A DNA stretch of 64,000 nucleotides from Candidatus Symbiopectobacterium sp. NZEC151 (GTDB lineage Bacteria; Pseudomonadota; Gammaproteobacteria; Enterobacterales; Enterobacteriaceae): positions 496,001 to 560,000 of the forward strand of contig NZ_JAGFPE010000002.1 of NCBI RefSeq assembly GCF_025962655.1. Direction: 5' to 3'. This document shows positions 36,759 through 44,567 of the stretch, piece by piece. The stretch's first letter is position 1, and the number at the start of each line of letters is the position of its first letter. Below the pieces are notes generated by a model that did not search any database, had not been told where the DNA came from, and worked only from the letters and a program-made list of their open reading frames with translations. Position numbers and translations under genes: made by a program.

Positions 36759-37646
36759 CTAGACAGCCATTTCGGCCTGAAGGTAGCGGACAAAGGTGGT
36801 GATTCTGGCAGGAACGTGACGCCGCTGCTGATAGACAGCGTGAATGCCCGCATCCTGAGTTGTGAAGTCTGGCAACAATGCCACCAACGCGCCCTGTTCC
36901 AGATAAGGTTCAACATCCCAGGCGGAACGCAACAGCAGGCCTCGCCCATCCAGCGCATAACGCATCACCACTTCGCCGTCGTTACTCGACAGATTGCCTT
37001 CGGCCTTATGGCTGAACTCCTGACCGTCGCGGTAAAAGCGCCACATCGCATAATCACTTTCGTACTGGCGCAGCACCAGACAGTTATGTCCGGCCAGTTC
37101 GGCCACCGTTTGCGGCACGCCAGCACGGGCCAGGTAGGCGGGTGCAGCGCACAGAATTCGATGGTTAGTGCGCAGCCTATGGGCAATCAGGCGTGAATCG
37201 GGCGGGGTGCCCACGCGAATATCGATATCGATACCGGCATCGAGCATATTGATGGGCTGGCTCGACAGCTGTAGCTGTATCTCCAATTCAGGATGCAGTA
37301 AGGAGAAAGCAGACACCAGCGGGGCAATATGACGGCGACCAAAGCCAAACGAGGCGTTTACCGTCAGCTTGCCGCGTAACGTCATTTGGCTGCGGCTGAC
37401 CGCGTTCTCCAGTTCGGCGATCTCATTCAGGATGGGAAGCGCACCTTCACTGTAGAGTTGGCCTTCCAGTGTCAACTCTAACCGTCGGGTGGTACGTTGA
37501 ATCAGTTGCACGCCGAGTCGGTGTTCCAACGCGCTTAAGCGTTTACTGATGGCGGGAAGAGACAGCCCCATCTCTCTGGCGACCGCCGTCAGGCTACCCA
37601 GCGCGACAATGCGACTGAAAAACAGCAGATCGTTCACTTCCCGCAT
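36759..37646 (-). CDS. dmlR: LysR-family regulator DmlR-like
   Basis: LysR-type regulator of 295 residues of the small CrgA/DmlR group. Helix-turn-helix: LGSLTAVAREMGLSLPAISK with RLSALEHRLGVQLIQRTTRR. It is divergent from a dmlA-like gene across 111 bases. This mirrors E. coli, where DmlR activates dmlA in response to D-malate. The name is by homology plus this arrangement; the ligand could also be tartrate. Confidence 0.8.
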   Translation of the reverse strand: MREVNDLLFFSRIVALGSLTAVAREMGLSLPAISKRLSALEHRLGVQLIQRTTRRLELTLEGQLYSEGALPILNEIAELENAVSRSQMTLRGKLTVNASFGFGRRHIAPLVSAFSLLHPELEIQLQLSSQPINMLDAGIDIDIRVGTPPDSRLIAHRLRTNHRILCAAPAYLARAGVPQTVAELAGHNCLVLRQYESDYAMWRFYRDGQEFSHKAEGNLSSNDGEVVMRYALDGRGLLLRSAWDVEPYLEQGALVALLPDFTTQDAGIHAVYQQRRHVPARITTFVRYLQAEMAV

Positions 37647-37757
37647 CGATTATTACCTTTAATTCAATAATAGCTTTCCCGTTAGGCTTATTGTTCATCA
37701 TTTCGACAAGAAATACACTTGTTGGGTCTGATAATCGATAAAAACAGGAATGCCATT

Positions 37758-38837
37758 ATGTCTGTACCACGCTACAAGATTGCCGTCATCCCAGGGGATG
37801 GCATTGGAAAAGAGGTGATGCCGGAAGGGGTTCGCGTTGTTACGCGCGCTGCCGCGCAGTTTGGCATTGAATTACAGTGGGAATGGTTTGATTTTGCCAG
37901 TGCCGACTACTATCTCAAGCACGGTAAAATGCTGCCGGACAATTGGTTCGCGCTGTTGAAAGGCTTCGATGCTATCTATTTTGGTGCCGTTGGCTGGCCG
38001 GAAGTGGTGCCCGATCATGTGTCGCTCTGGGGATCGCTGCTCAAATTCCGCCGCGATTTCGATCAGTACGTCAACTTGCGTCCGTGCCGCTTGATGCCCG
38101 GCGTCAAAGCCCCGCTCGCCAACCGCAACCCCGGCGACATTGATTTCTACGTGGTGCGGGAAAATACCGAAGGGGAATACTCCAGCGTCGGCGGCATGAT
38201 GTTTGAAGGCACTGAGCGTGAAATCGTGATGCAGGAAACCGTGATGACGCGCGTCGGCGTCGATCGCATCCTGAAATTTGCCTATGAACTGGCGCAGAAG
38301 CGACCGCGCAAACACCTGACGTCTGCCACCAAATCCAACGGCATTGCCATCACCATGCCGTATTGGGACACGCGCGTTGCCGCGATGGGGCAGAATTACC
38401 CGGAGGTGAAAGTCGACAAGTTCCATATCGATATTCTCACCGCCAATTTTGTGCTGCATCCAGACTGGTTTGATGTGGTGGTCGCCAGCAACCTGTTTGG
38501 CGATATCCTGTCCGATCTTGGCCCCGCCTGCACCGGCACTATCGGTATCGCGCCTTCCGCCAACATCAACCCCGAGAGCACGTTCCCCAGCCTGTTTGAA
38601 CCGGTGCACGGTTCCGCTCCGGACATCGCCGGTAAACGCCTCGCCAACCCGATTGGTCAAATCTGGTGCGGTGCCATGATGTTGGAGCATTTGGGTCACG
38701 CAGAGGCAGGGGCGGCGATTTTACAGGCCATCGAAACCGTGCTGGCACAAGGTCCGACACAGGCACCATTAACCCGAGATTTGGGCGGCAGCGGCAATAC
38801 AGAAACCTTAGGCCGCGCGATTGCTGATGCGCTTTGA
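37758..38837 (+). CDS. dmlA: D-malate dehydrogenase / tartrate dehydrogenase (decarboxylating)
   Basis: Beta-decarboxylating dehydrogenase of 359 residues from the ATG at 37758 (CAGGAATG upstream). It is very similar to E. coli DmlA: IPGDGIGKEVMPEG, FGAVGWPEVVPDHVSLWGSL, VVRENTEGEYSSVGG and the metal/NAD region DVVVASNLFGDILSDLGPAC. It converts D-malate to pyruvate and CO2 with NAD+; TtuC relatives use tartrate. With tarD 6.5 kb away it suggests growth on D-hydroxy dicarboxylic acids. Confidence 0.9.
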   Translation: MSVPRYKIAVIPGDGIGKEVMPEGVRVVTRAAAQFGIELQWEWFDFASADYYLKHGKMLPDNWFALLKGFDAIYFGAVGWPEVVPDHVSLWGSLLKFRRDFDQYVNLRPCRLMPGVKAPLANRNPGDIDFYVVRENTEGEYSSVGGMMFEGTEREIVMQETVMTRVGVDRILKFAYELAQKRPRKHLTSATKSNGIAITMPYWDTRVAAMGQNYPEVKVDKFHIDILTANFVLHPDWFDVVVASNLFGDILSDLGPACTGTIGIAPSANINPESTFPSLFEPVHGSAPDIAGKRLANPIGQIWCGAMMLEHLGHAEAGAAILQAIETVLAQGPTQAPLTRDLGGSGNTETLGRAIADAL

Positions 38838-38866
38838 GATCGGTGCGTAAAACCGTGTTAATCAGT

Positions 38867-38893
38867 AGAGGCCTAGCGATGAGTTAGGCCTCT
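38867..38893. terminator. Hairpin between dmlA and abiEii ends
   Basis: AGAGGCCTA and TAGGCCTCT form a perfect 9-bp stem around a 9-base loop. It lies between convergent genes and covers the abiEii stop codon. No clear U-tract follows, so the call rests on position. Confidence 0.4.
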
Positions 38894-39838
38894 AAAAGGA
38901 GAGTCAGAATCCAAATACTGTTCTAAAACCCGCTCTAGCTTGCTCACCGCAGCACCAAACTTAGCCGGATTTTTTGCATTCAACGTCGCTAAATTACGCT
39001 GTTTCCAGCGAATAGCGGGAAGATGCTGAATATCAGGATAGCGATACAACGACCAGTCAGGGTTGTTTTGCTTATAACTGAGTAAAAACTGACGATCGCG
39101 ATCGGTAAAATGTGATTTCAACGCCTGTGGCAGCAAAGTTACTACTGCAAGCAATGATTCCAAAGAGGTCTCCTGCTGGGTCATGCCTGAAAATTCCTGC
39201 TGGTACAGCGTAGCGATCCGAGCAGTATCCCAGTGAGGTTCCAACAGTTCAGCGATGGGACGAGGATGACCCGCCAGATAGCAAAGAAAGCCATCGAAAA
39301 TCTCGCGAGTGAGGCCCGGTTTTTCCAGCATATTGACTACATCAAACAGATCGCGTGGATGCTGACGATCGAGTGCAGCGCAAATTTTACCGCCATAGAG
39401 ATCCGCCAATGACACGACATTCATGGTGGTGAAGCCATATTCCATTTCCACCGGCTCGCATACCGGTATTTCTGCTGAAGGTAACAACAATCCACGCCAA
39501 ACCGGGCTGACTTCAATCTTTATCTGTGCATCACGGGAATTAACGATGATACGTTTTTCGTCAGCTTTATTATCCTGTCGAATGGCGGTGAAACCGGGGT
39601 TGCGGTTCAGAGATTCCGCCATGCACCTCAATGCGTCATCGATGGCAGCCAGATCGGTATCGCGATCCAAGAACGTGTTATAAACCAGATCGATATCCAC
39701 TGACAGACGAGGGAAATCTTGTACAAACAAGTTGATCGCGGTACCGCCTTTCAACGCAAAGCAAGGCTCTTTCGCCACATAGGGTAGTGCGTTTATCAAC
39801 AGCCTGACCTGTTGGGCATAAATATCACGTTGATTCAT
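38873..39838 (-). CDS. AbiEii-type nucleotidyltransferase toxin
   Basis: Protein of 321 residues of the AbiEii/AbiGii nucleotidyltransferase family. Motif I/II is intact: FALKGGTAINLF (residues ~22-33) followed by LSVDIDLVYN with the Asp-x-Asp pair. Further family blocks are VVSLADLYGGKICAALDRQH and PRDLFDVVNML. AbiEii-type toxins of type IV systems stop growth by nucleotide transfer, in known cases to tRNA ends, and abort phage infection. It overlaps the antitoxin gene by 14 bases. All active-site residues I can judge are present. Confidence 0.87.
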   Translation of the reverse strand: MNQRDIYAQQVRLLINALPYVAKEPCFALKGGTAINLFVQDFPRLSVDIDLVYNTFLDRDTDLAAIDDALRCMAESLNRNPGFTAIRQDNKADEKRIIVNSRDAQIKIEVSPVWRGLLLPSAEIPVCEPVEMEYGFTTMNVVSLADLYGGKICAALDRQHPRDLFDVVNMLEKPGLTREIFDGFLCYLAGHPRPIAELLEPHWDTARIATLYQQEFSGMTQQETSLESLLAVVTLLPQALKSHFTDRDRQFLLSYKQNNPDWSLYRYPDIQHLPAIRWKQRNLATLNAKNPAKFGAAVSKLERVLEQYLDSDSPFRGLTHR

Positions 39839-40607
39839 CTTCGACTCCTTTCGATTTGAATGCTCTGGGAACGGTTATTTGATAATCCGGCTCCAGCCAG
39901 CCACCAGGAATGATTTGCCGCTTCCCTGCACCTGTTTCTATGCGGCTTCGATCGAGATACTGAAAATAAGGATGTCCGTTGCGCTGGGCCAGGTAGAGCA
40001 TCACCCGATTGGTTTTCACCGAAGAACTGGCACAGAGCAGTACCTGTAATTTGCGTGGGCTGAGCAGATTTAACCCCTGAAACAGCGCATCAGCATGTTC
40101 AAATGAGATTTGAGCAGGAACGCTACTGGCGATTTCATACGCTGCAAGCTCCGATATACTGCCCGTTAGTAACCTGTCACCAATTTTCAGTTCTGTCGTA
40201 AATGACATCACATCAACAGATAATCCCGACGTATAGAGCCTGACAAAAGTGGCTGATGACTCGAATGCACTAAACCATCCAGGCAATTTGGTATAAGCAG
40301 GGAGCGCAAGCCAGATTTGAGGCTTTCCCTGTTCTATATAGTGGGAATAACCCTGTAAAGCAAGGCTGGTTAGCCCCGCTATTCGTACCGGTCTTTCCCA
40401 CTGCATTTGCAAGCAGGATACGGCATCGACCCAATCAGGTTCACGGCCCACCCGGCAATAAACCCCCTGCGAGATCCTTTTAAGCCAACCGTTCTGTACA
40501 TAGCGATAAGAGAGCGTGCGATCGATGCCATTGCGACTAAGCCATGACTGAAGCAATACCTGCCCCGGTAAGGTGTTTTGCATTAGCCAGTTTAAATAAT
40601 TAGCCAA
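39825..40607 (-). CDS. AbiEi-type antitoxin and autorepressor
   Basis: Protein of about 260 residues. An N-terminal winged-helix region (SWLSRNGIDRTLSYRYVQNG..RISQGVYCRV) is followed by an AbiEi C-terminal domain (..LLTGSISELAAYEIASSVP.., ..LNLLSPRKLQVLLCASSSV..). The antitoxin both silences AbiEii and represses its own promoter in studied systems. The likely start is TTG at 40607 with GAGAGG six bases upstream; TTG at 40628 and ATG at 40583 are alternatives. A 40-bp repeat overlaps this start region. Confidence 0.82.
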   Translation of the reverse strand: MANYLNWLMQNTLPGQVLLQSWLSRNGIDRTLSYRYVQNGWLKRISQGVYCRVGREPDWVDAVSCLQMQWERPVRIAGLTSLALQGYSHYIEQGKPQIWLALPAYTKLPGWFSAFESSATFVRLYTSGLSVDVMSFTTELKIGDRLLTGSISELAAYEIASSVPAQISFEHADALFQGLNLLSPRKLQVLLCASSSVKTNRVMLYLAQRNGHPYFQYLDRSRIETGAGKRQIIPGGWLEPDYQITVPRAFKSKGVEDEST

Positions 40608-40647
40608 TTGTCGCCTCTCAGTTGACAATTCAGTTTATTTTTAAACC
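40608..40647. repeat. Direct repeat copy 1 at the abiE start (operator candidate)
   Basis: Begins TTGTCGCCTC and ends TTTAAACC. It includes the inverted pair TTGTC...GACAA and the ribosome-binding site of the antitoxin gene. A diverged copy lies at 40701-40740. AbiEi repressors are known to bind inverted repeats in their promoters. Confidence 0.6.
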
Positions 40648-40700
40648 ATTATGGTTCTGGTGAACGCGCATGACAAGGCTGGGTTTAATATTTTTCCTAT

Positions 40701-40740
40701 TTGTCGCCTCCAAGTCGACGTTTTAGTAAAAATTTAAACC
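40701..40740. repeat. Direct repeat copy 2 upstream of abiE
   Basis: Shares TTGTCGCCTC and the TTTAAACC end with copy 1, and most bases between. Here the inverted pair is GTCG...CGAC. Start-to-start spacing is 93 bases, about nine helical turns. Probably a second AbiEi site, or a duplicated start region. Confidence 0.6.
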
Positions 40741-40750
40741 ACATCCCGTT

Positions 40751-41149
40751 GTGACCCTCACCCAGACTCACCCGTTACTTACCCTACCTTTCAGTTCCGC
40801 CACGGATTTCGCCGCTCACAGTGAGCGTTTCGCCGGCGCCCTGCTTGAAAGCAACGATCCGGCATTAAAGCAGGCACTGTGTGGCCGACTGGTGGCATGC
40901 CTTGCCTTGGGAAAATTACTGACAGAATGCGCGCTATCGCAGGAATCCGAACCGCTGATAACCGGGTTGCTGTCTGAATTGGTGTGGTGTTTCTCCGCAG
41001 AGCTTAAAACTCCGCGCCGGGCGCGAACAGAAACCCGCTACCATAAAGTTACCCAGTGTCATTATGCCTTTCTTGCCAATTGCCTTGATTTTACTTTTTC
41101 GGGTGCAAGCGGCAAAAAGGCTGGCGTCGCTCGGCGGTGCATCGCCTGA
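40751..41149 (+). CDS. Hypothetical protein, probably 3'-truncated at a junction
   Basis: I do not recognise this protein of up to 132 residues (GTG start). The first ~113 residues look like real soluble protein: helical, Ala/Leu-rich (LVACLALGKLLTECALSQES) with a basic patch TPRRARTETRYHKVT. After about base 41090 the reading continues out of frame over the vapB remnant, where the composition turns to Gly/Ser/Lys. I read this as the 5' part of a gene joined by deletion to the 3' part of vapB. It could also be non-coding. Confidence 0.35.
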   Translation: MTLTQTHPLLTLPFSSATDFAAHSERFAGALLESNDPALKQALCGRLVACLALGKLLTECALSQESEPLITGLLSELVWCFSAELKTPRRARTETRYHKVTQCHYAFLANCLDFTFSGASGKKAGVARRCIA

Positions 41150-41192
41150 AATCCAGCCAATCCCTCGCCGCCGCGAGGAGCCATCCGCATAA
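41088..41192 (+). pseudogene. vapB antitoxin remnant, C-terminal part only
   Basis: In the frame that ends with TAA at 41190-41192 the sequence reads ..FRVQAAKRLASLGGASPEIQ.. then PIPRRREEPSA. This is the conserved C-terminus of a family of VapB antitoxins (..AARRLA.LGG..P....PRRR). The DNA-binding ribbon-helix N-terminus is gone: the frame has an unrelated hydrophobic start at an ATG at 41064. The TAATG overlap with vapC is the normal coupling of a vapBC pair, so the toxin gene kept its junction while the antitoxin lost its front half. Confidence 0.65.
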
Positions 41193-41569
41193 TGACTATT
41201 TTGGTTGATACGTCCATCTGGGTTGACCATTTCAAAAACAGGAATGACCGGTTAATCAAGTTGCTGGGCATGGATTTGGTTTTAACACATCCTATGATTC
41301 TTGCAGAGATAGCGTGTGGTACCCCCCCGGCACCAAGAGTGAGAACGCTTGGGGACCTGGGGCTGTTATCACTGAGCCATCAAGCCACTATCAGCGAGGT
41401 GATGGCATTCATTGAAAACGAAAAGCTGTACGACCTCGGCTGTGGTCTGGTTGATATTACATTGTTGGCATCAACCCTGATAACACAGGGAGCAAGACTT
41501 TGGACACTGAATAAGCGGCTTGAGACGCTGGCTAAACGTCTTAATGTGAGTTATCAGCCAATTCATTGA
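41192..41569 (+). CDS. vapC: VapC-type PIN-domain ribonuclease toxin, without intact antitoxin
   Basis: PIN-domain protein of 125 residues. Acidic site residues: Asp in MTILVDTSIWVDHF, Glu in PMILAEIACG, Asp in GLVDITLLAS. The fourth position, usually Asp in ..WTRDKRL.. of close relatives as I remember them, is Asn here (LWTLNKRLETL). VapC toxins cut RNA, often initiator tRNA. Its start overlaps the stop of the truncated vapB. With the antitoxin broken, it may be inactive, silent or neutralised in trans. Confidence 0.85.
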   Translation: MTILVDTSIWVDHFKNRNDRLIKLLGMDLVLTHPMILAEIACGTPPAPRVRTLGDLGLLSLSHQATISEVMAFIENEKLYDLGCGLVDITLLASTLITQGARLWTLNKRLETLAKRLNVSYQPIH

Positions 41570-41686
41570 CAGAACGTAAACGGCTCAAGCTACAACCAGA
41601 AAAACATCGGTTGTTTGGTGATGAAGAGCGAGATTTGGTTTCGATAAGAACAGAGAGAATGTGGGTAGGTATGAGCATCAATAAAA

Positions 41687-41707
41687 AACCCAGCCATAGG
41701 CTGGGTT
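41687..41707 (-). terminator. Rho-independent terminator of the azuC-like gene
   Basis: A 9-bp perfect stem (AACCCAGCC / GGCTGGGTT) with a 3-base loop. On the minus strand it is followed by a run of six T. A textbook intrinsic terminator, 17 bases after the azuC-like stop codon. Confidence 0.85.
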
Positions 41708-41723
41708 CACATTGCGATGGCTA

Positions 41724-41801
41724 TCAGTACATAGCGCCCGGCGGAACATCTTTGTGGGCAAGAACATAAGCAGCCAGGATTCTTTTCAGTAATTTACGCA
41801 C
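41724..41801 (-). CDS. azuC: AzuC-like small amphipathic protein (25 residues)
   Basis: GTG-started frame with AAAAGG upstream. The product VRKLLKRILAAYVLAHKDVP continues PGAMY. It lines up without gaps with E. coli AzuC as I remember it: RK(L/I)LK at the start, a Tyr in the middle and the C-terminal KDVPPG.M(F/Y), about half the residues identical. AzuC is a 28-residue membrane-associated amphipathic helix reported to bind the glycerol-3-phosphate dehydrogenase GlpD. The N-terminal half here is likewise cationic and amphipathic. A terminator follows and a CRP site precedes it. The neighbours (vapC, mdtG) differ from those in E. coli. Confidence 0.65.
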   Translation of the reverse strand: MRKLLKRILAAYVLAHKDVPPGAMY

Positions 41802-41899
41802 GATTTTTGGCCTTTTTAACGTAACCGATAATGAAGTTGCAGGTGATGTTGTCTTCTGTTAACAGAGTGTACGCTCGTCATAATCACGACGCAAGTTTT

Positions 41900-41915
41900 T
41901 GTGACGCGCATCACA
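41900..41915. promoter_or_regulatory. Consensus CRP site between azuC-like gene and mdtG
   Basis: TGTGACGCGCATCACA: both half-sites TGTGA and TCACA are exact, with six bases between. It lies 99 bases upstream of the azuC-like start and 235 bases upstream of mdtG, so it could act on either. Its distance to the -10-like box on the minus strand suits CRP action on the azuC-like RNA. Confidence 0.8.
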
Positions 41916-42149
41916 AAAAATTTTTGTATGCGTGCCGTCGCGTGCAGAAACTGGCGATATTCACACGTGCAGGTAGCTCATCTCGGCGCTCGTTATGTTA
42001 TCTTATTAAAATATGAAGAACTTTTAATCACATCACGTGATAGTTTCCCGGCAGTTGCCGTGAAGGCAAGTTCGTTCAGCGGCCAATATCGCGCCGATAT
42101 CGCTGTTTTACCCGTAACGCTGCCGCGCTGCGACGGCATGCAGGACGCC

Positions 42150-43313
42150 ATGGAAACCTGGAAACTCAACTTATACGCCGCCTGGGTGGGATGCTTTTTT
42201 ACTGGCCTTGCCATGAGCCAGATTCTGCCGTTCCTGCCGCTCTATATTGAACAACTCGGCGTCACCGACCACGCTGCTCTGAGTTTGTGGTCAGGGTTGA
42301 TTTTCAGCTCTTCGTTTCTGGTCTCGGCCATCGTCGCGCCGCTGTGGGGCAGTCTGGCAGATCGCAAAGGGCGCAAGCTGATGCTGCTGCGCGCCGCGTT
42401 GGGTATGGCGATTGTCATGGCGCTACAAGGCCTGGCCAGCGATGTCTGGCATCTGTTTATCCTGCGCACCTTAATGGGGCTAACCTCCGGCTATATTCCC
42501 AATGCCATGGCGTTGATCGCCTCGCAAGTGCCGCGTGAAAAAAGCGGCTGGGCGCTGGGTACGCTTTCAACCGGCCAAGTGGCTGGCGTAATTATCGGCC
42601 CGCTGCTCGGCGGCTTCCTCGCCGACCACGTCGGGCTGCGCGTGGTGTTCTTTATCACCGCAACCTTGCTGTTCATGTGCTTTTTGATCACCTTGTTCAC
42701 CATCAAAGAAGGGGTTACCAAGGTCACTAAAGCCAATCGCCTCAGTGGCAAAGCGGTGTTCTCTTCCCTGCCCTACCCGGCGTTGATCGTCAGCCTGTTT
42801 GTCACCACCATGATGATTCAGCTCGCTAACGGCTCTATCAGTCCGATACTGACGCTGTTTATTCGCGAACTGACGCCGGACACCAATAATCTGGCCTTTC
42901 TCAGCGGCGTGATCGCTGCGGTTCCCGGCGTTTCAGCCCTGTTGTCAGCCCCTCGGTTGGGCCGTCTGGGCGACAAAATCGGCGCGCACCGCGTGCTGAT
43001 CGCCGCACTGGTAGCCTGCGTACTGCTGTTTTGTTTGATGTCCACCATCAATGATGCGTTACAGCTAGGAATACTGCGTTTCCTGTTGGGTTTTGCCGAT
43101 GGCGCACTGATGCCTGCGACGCAGGCGCTGCTGTTGAAATACAGCAGCCAGCAGGTGACTGGCCGGATTTTTGGTTACAACCAATCCTTTATGTATCTGG
43201 GCAATGTGGCAGGTCCGCTGCTCGGCTCCGGCGTGTCCGCCATGATGGGGTTTCGCTGGGTGTTCATCATGACTGCACTGCTGGTGTTGGTTAATACGCT
43301 GCATATCGCCTAG
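42150..43313 (+). CDS. mdtG: MdtG-like MFS drug-efflux transporter, C-terminus cut by an amber codon
   Basis: 12-helix major facilitator of 387 residues from the ATG at 42150 (GCAGGAC upstream), closely similar to E. coli MdtG (408). MFS motif A is [17 protein letters not shown], and other shared blocks are [20 protein letters not shown] and [21 protein letters not shown]. coli MdtG gives some resistance to fosfomycin and deoxycholate. After the TAG at 43311 the frame goes on for nine codons (RFRQIPAKP, then TGA), which resembles the basic E. coli end ..RRRRIPQ.., so TAG may be a changed TGG. The loss hits only the cytoplasmic tail. Confidence 0.88.
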   Translation: METWKLNLYAAWVGCFFTGLAMSQILPFLPLYIEQLGVTDHAALSLWSGLIFSSSFLVSAIVAPLWGSLADRKGRKLMLLRAALGMAIVMALQGLASDVWHLFILRTLMGLTSGYIPNAMALIASQVPREKSGWALGTLSTGQVAGVIIGPLLGGFLADHVGLRVVFFITATLLFMCFLITLFTIKEGVTKVTKANRLSGKAVFSSLPYPALIVSLFVTTMMIQLANGSISPILTLFIRELTPDTNNLAFLSGVIAAVPGVSALLSAPRLGRLGDKIGAHRVLIAALVACVLLFCLMSTINDALQLGILRFLLGFADGALMPATQALLLKYSSQQVTGRIFGYNQSFMYLGNVAGPLLGSGVSAMMGFRWVFIMTALLVLVNTLHIA

Positions 43314-43498
43314 CGCTTCCGACAAATCCCCGCTAAGCCGTGATCGCTCCTCCGTTATCCCATAGCGTTATTTACCTCAGGGAATAACGCCAGGATTTAT
43401 ATACGGATTATTCATAAAACGTCCCTTTACCTTGGCGACAGCCACCGTTCGGCAGTAGGATCGATAGCGGTTTTTTGTGGTCAACGAAGGAGGTTTTT

Positions 43499-43705
43499 AT
43501 GTACACAGCGTATGACAGATACAGAAACCCGCTGGAAACGGGCTGTCGTGTAATGCAAAACGGTTCTCGTCTGGTGGGTACCATTGCCGCCATTCATGCA
43601 GATAAGCTGAAACGAGAAGACGTTCGCAACGCCAAATGCGTAGAACTCAATGGGGTCAGTGACTACTTCTCCCCTGATGAACTGATGCGTTTGGGCCGTG
43701 CCTAA
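43499..43705 (+). CDS. Small hypothetical protein (68 residues)
   Basis: Not recognised. The ATG at 43499 follows a near-perfect GAAGGAGGT ribosome-binding site, so it is probably translated. The product is soluble and mixed in charge (MYTAYDRYRNPLETGCRVMQ at the start), with a likely beta-rich core (GSRLVGTIAAIHADK). A helical end follows (SPDELMRLGRA). The Gly-rich short strands suggest a small SH3/KOW-like barrel, but this is only an impression. It stands alone between mdtG and rspR and is followed by a hairpin. Confidence 0.65.
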   Translation: MYTAYDRYRNPLETGCRVMQNGSRLVGTIAAIHADKLKREDVRNAKCVELNGVSDYFSPDELMRLGRA

Positions 43706-43725
43706 CACGGCTTTCGTCTCCCTTC

Positions 43726-43743
43726 GGGCGTGTTAGCACGCCC
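43726..43743. terminator. Hairpin between the small gene and rspR
   Basis: GGGCGTG-TTAG-CACGCCC, perfect 7-bp stem in the gap between two convergent genes. A GTTTTCT run follows 8 bases later on the plus strand. Confidence 0.5.
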
Positions 43744-43772
43744 GATGCACGTTTTCTCCCACCACCGACCCG

Positions 43773-44459
43773 TTATGGGTGATCGAACCAGTCGCGGTTT
43801 TGCTCTGCTATCGGAGTAATGGAATAGATCATCTCTTGCAGATGTTCGCGGATTGCCGCTTCTGCCGCATCCGGATCGTGCGCTTTCAGGCTGTTAAAAA
43901 TCAGGTAGTGCTGCTTGATCAAATTCAGCGGTGGAGAAACCTGACTCAGGCTGAGAAAACGAACCCGGTCCATGGTCGCCTTAATTGACTCGATGGTTTC
44001 CCACGCCAACGGGCAGCGTGCCACCTGCGTCAGCAGTTGGTGAAAATCGTCATCCAGGCTGAGAAACTCACGAATCTGCTCATTCTGTGCCGCCAATTCC
44101 TGCCGGTGCAGATTGTGCTCCAGCACCAGTAATTGCTCATCGGTCACGAACTCTGCGGCCCGGCGCGCAATAGCGCACTCCAGCGCCTGGCGGATAAAAC
44201 GTGCGTCAGCCACCCGTTGTTCCGAAATTTTCATGACGAAAGTGCCGCGCTGCGGCAGTACCTGCACCAGCCCCGCTTCTGCCAGTTTGATAAACGCCTC
44301 ACGCACCGGCTGGCGCGAAACGGAAAAACGGGTTGATATCTCTTTTTCTGAGAGTAACTTACCCGGCGGAATCGCGCACTCCACGATATCCTTACGCAGG
44401 ATACGATAGATTTGCTGATTGACCGGCTCATTACTGTTGATCTGAAAGGAAGTTTCCAT
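43773..44459 (-). CDS. rspR: GntR/FCD regulator RspR
   Basis: FadR-type GntR regulator of 228 residues. It is highly similar to E. coli RspR (YdfH): N-terminal EPVNQQIYRILRKDIVECAI, then ISTRFSVSRQPVREAFIKLA in the helix-turn-helix, and an FCD effector domain with the metal-binding His pattern ..DDDFHQLLTQVA.., ..KQHYLIF.., ..IREHLQEM... E. coli RspR represses rspAB. Here rspA, rspB and related genes lie just upstream, so the same role is likely. An inverted repeat upstream (44483-44501) may be its own operator. Confidence 0.92.
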   Translation of the reverse strand: METSFQINSNEPVNQQIYRILRKDIVECAIPPGKLLSEKEISTRFSVSRQPVREAFIKLAEAGLVQVLPQRGTFVMKISEQRVADARFIRQALECAIARRAAEFVTDEQLLVLEHNLHRQELAAQNEQIREFLSLDDDFHQLLTQVARCPLAWETIESIKATMDRVRFLSLSQVSPPLNLIKQHYLIFNSLKAHDPDAAEAAIREHLQEMIYSITPIAEQNRDWFDHP

Positions 44460-44482
44460 ACATCGCTTTTGACTATTCGAAA

Positions 44483-44501
44483 GTATTACCCTTCATAATA
44501 C
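44483..44501. promoter_or_regulatory. Inverted repeat before rspR
   Basis: GTATTA-N7-TAATAC, 6-bp arms, 24 bases before the start of rspR. The position suits autoregulation. It does not match the 13-mer shared by the rspA and rspB promoters. Confidence 0.35.
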
Positions 44502-44567
44502 ATGCTAATTCTTTGTCTTACCTACCTTCTTTTCCTCTCCATTTTTCCCAGCACGTCATAACAGATA

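Larger units (their letters stand above)
41683..41868 (-). ncRNA. Putative azuCR-like short transcript
   Basis: Inferred from three elements on the minus strand. A consensus CRP site is centred at 41907.5. A TATGAC/GATTAT -10-like box lies near 41877-41885. A strong terminator ends at 41683. The RNA would be about 180-190 bases and would carry the AzuC-like frame. E. coli AzuCR is a ~164-base dual-function RNA (small protein plus base-pairing). The start site is a guess, and the base-pairing role is not shown here. Confidence 0.4.

Noticed and set aside
37872..38699. 275-codon minus-strand frame opposite dmlA
   Set aside because: Mirror frame of dmlA; no ribosome-binding site, and composition typical of antisense.
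41566..41769. 67-codon plus-strand frame after vapC
   Set aside because: It runs through the azuC-like gene and its terminator on the other strand and is not protein-like after the first 30 codons.
40751..42149. Search for an insertion sequence or tRNA at the toxin-antitoxin region
   Set aside because: I saw no transposase, no tRNA and no flanking target duplications; the vapB loss looks like a simple deletion.
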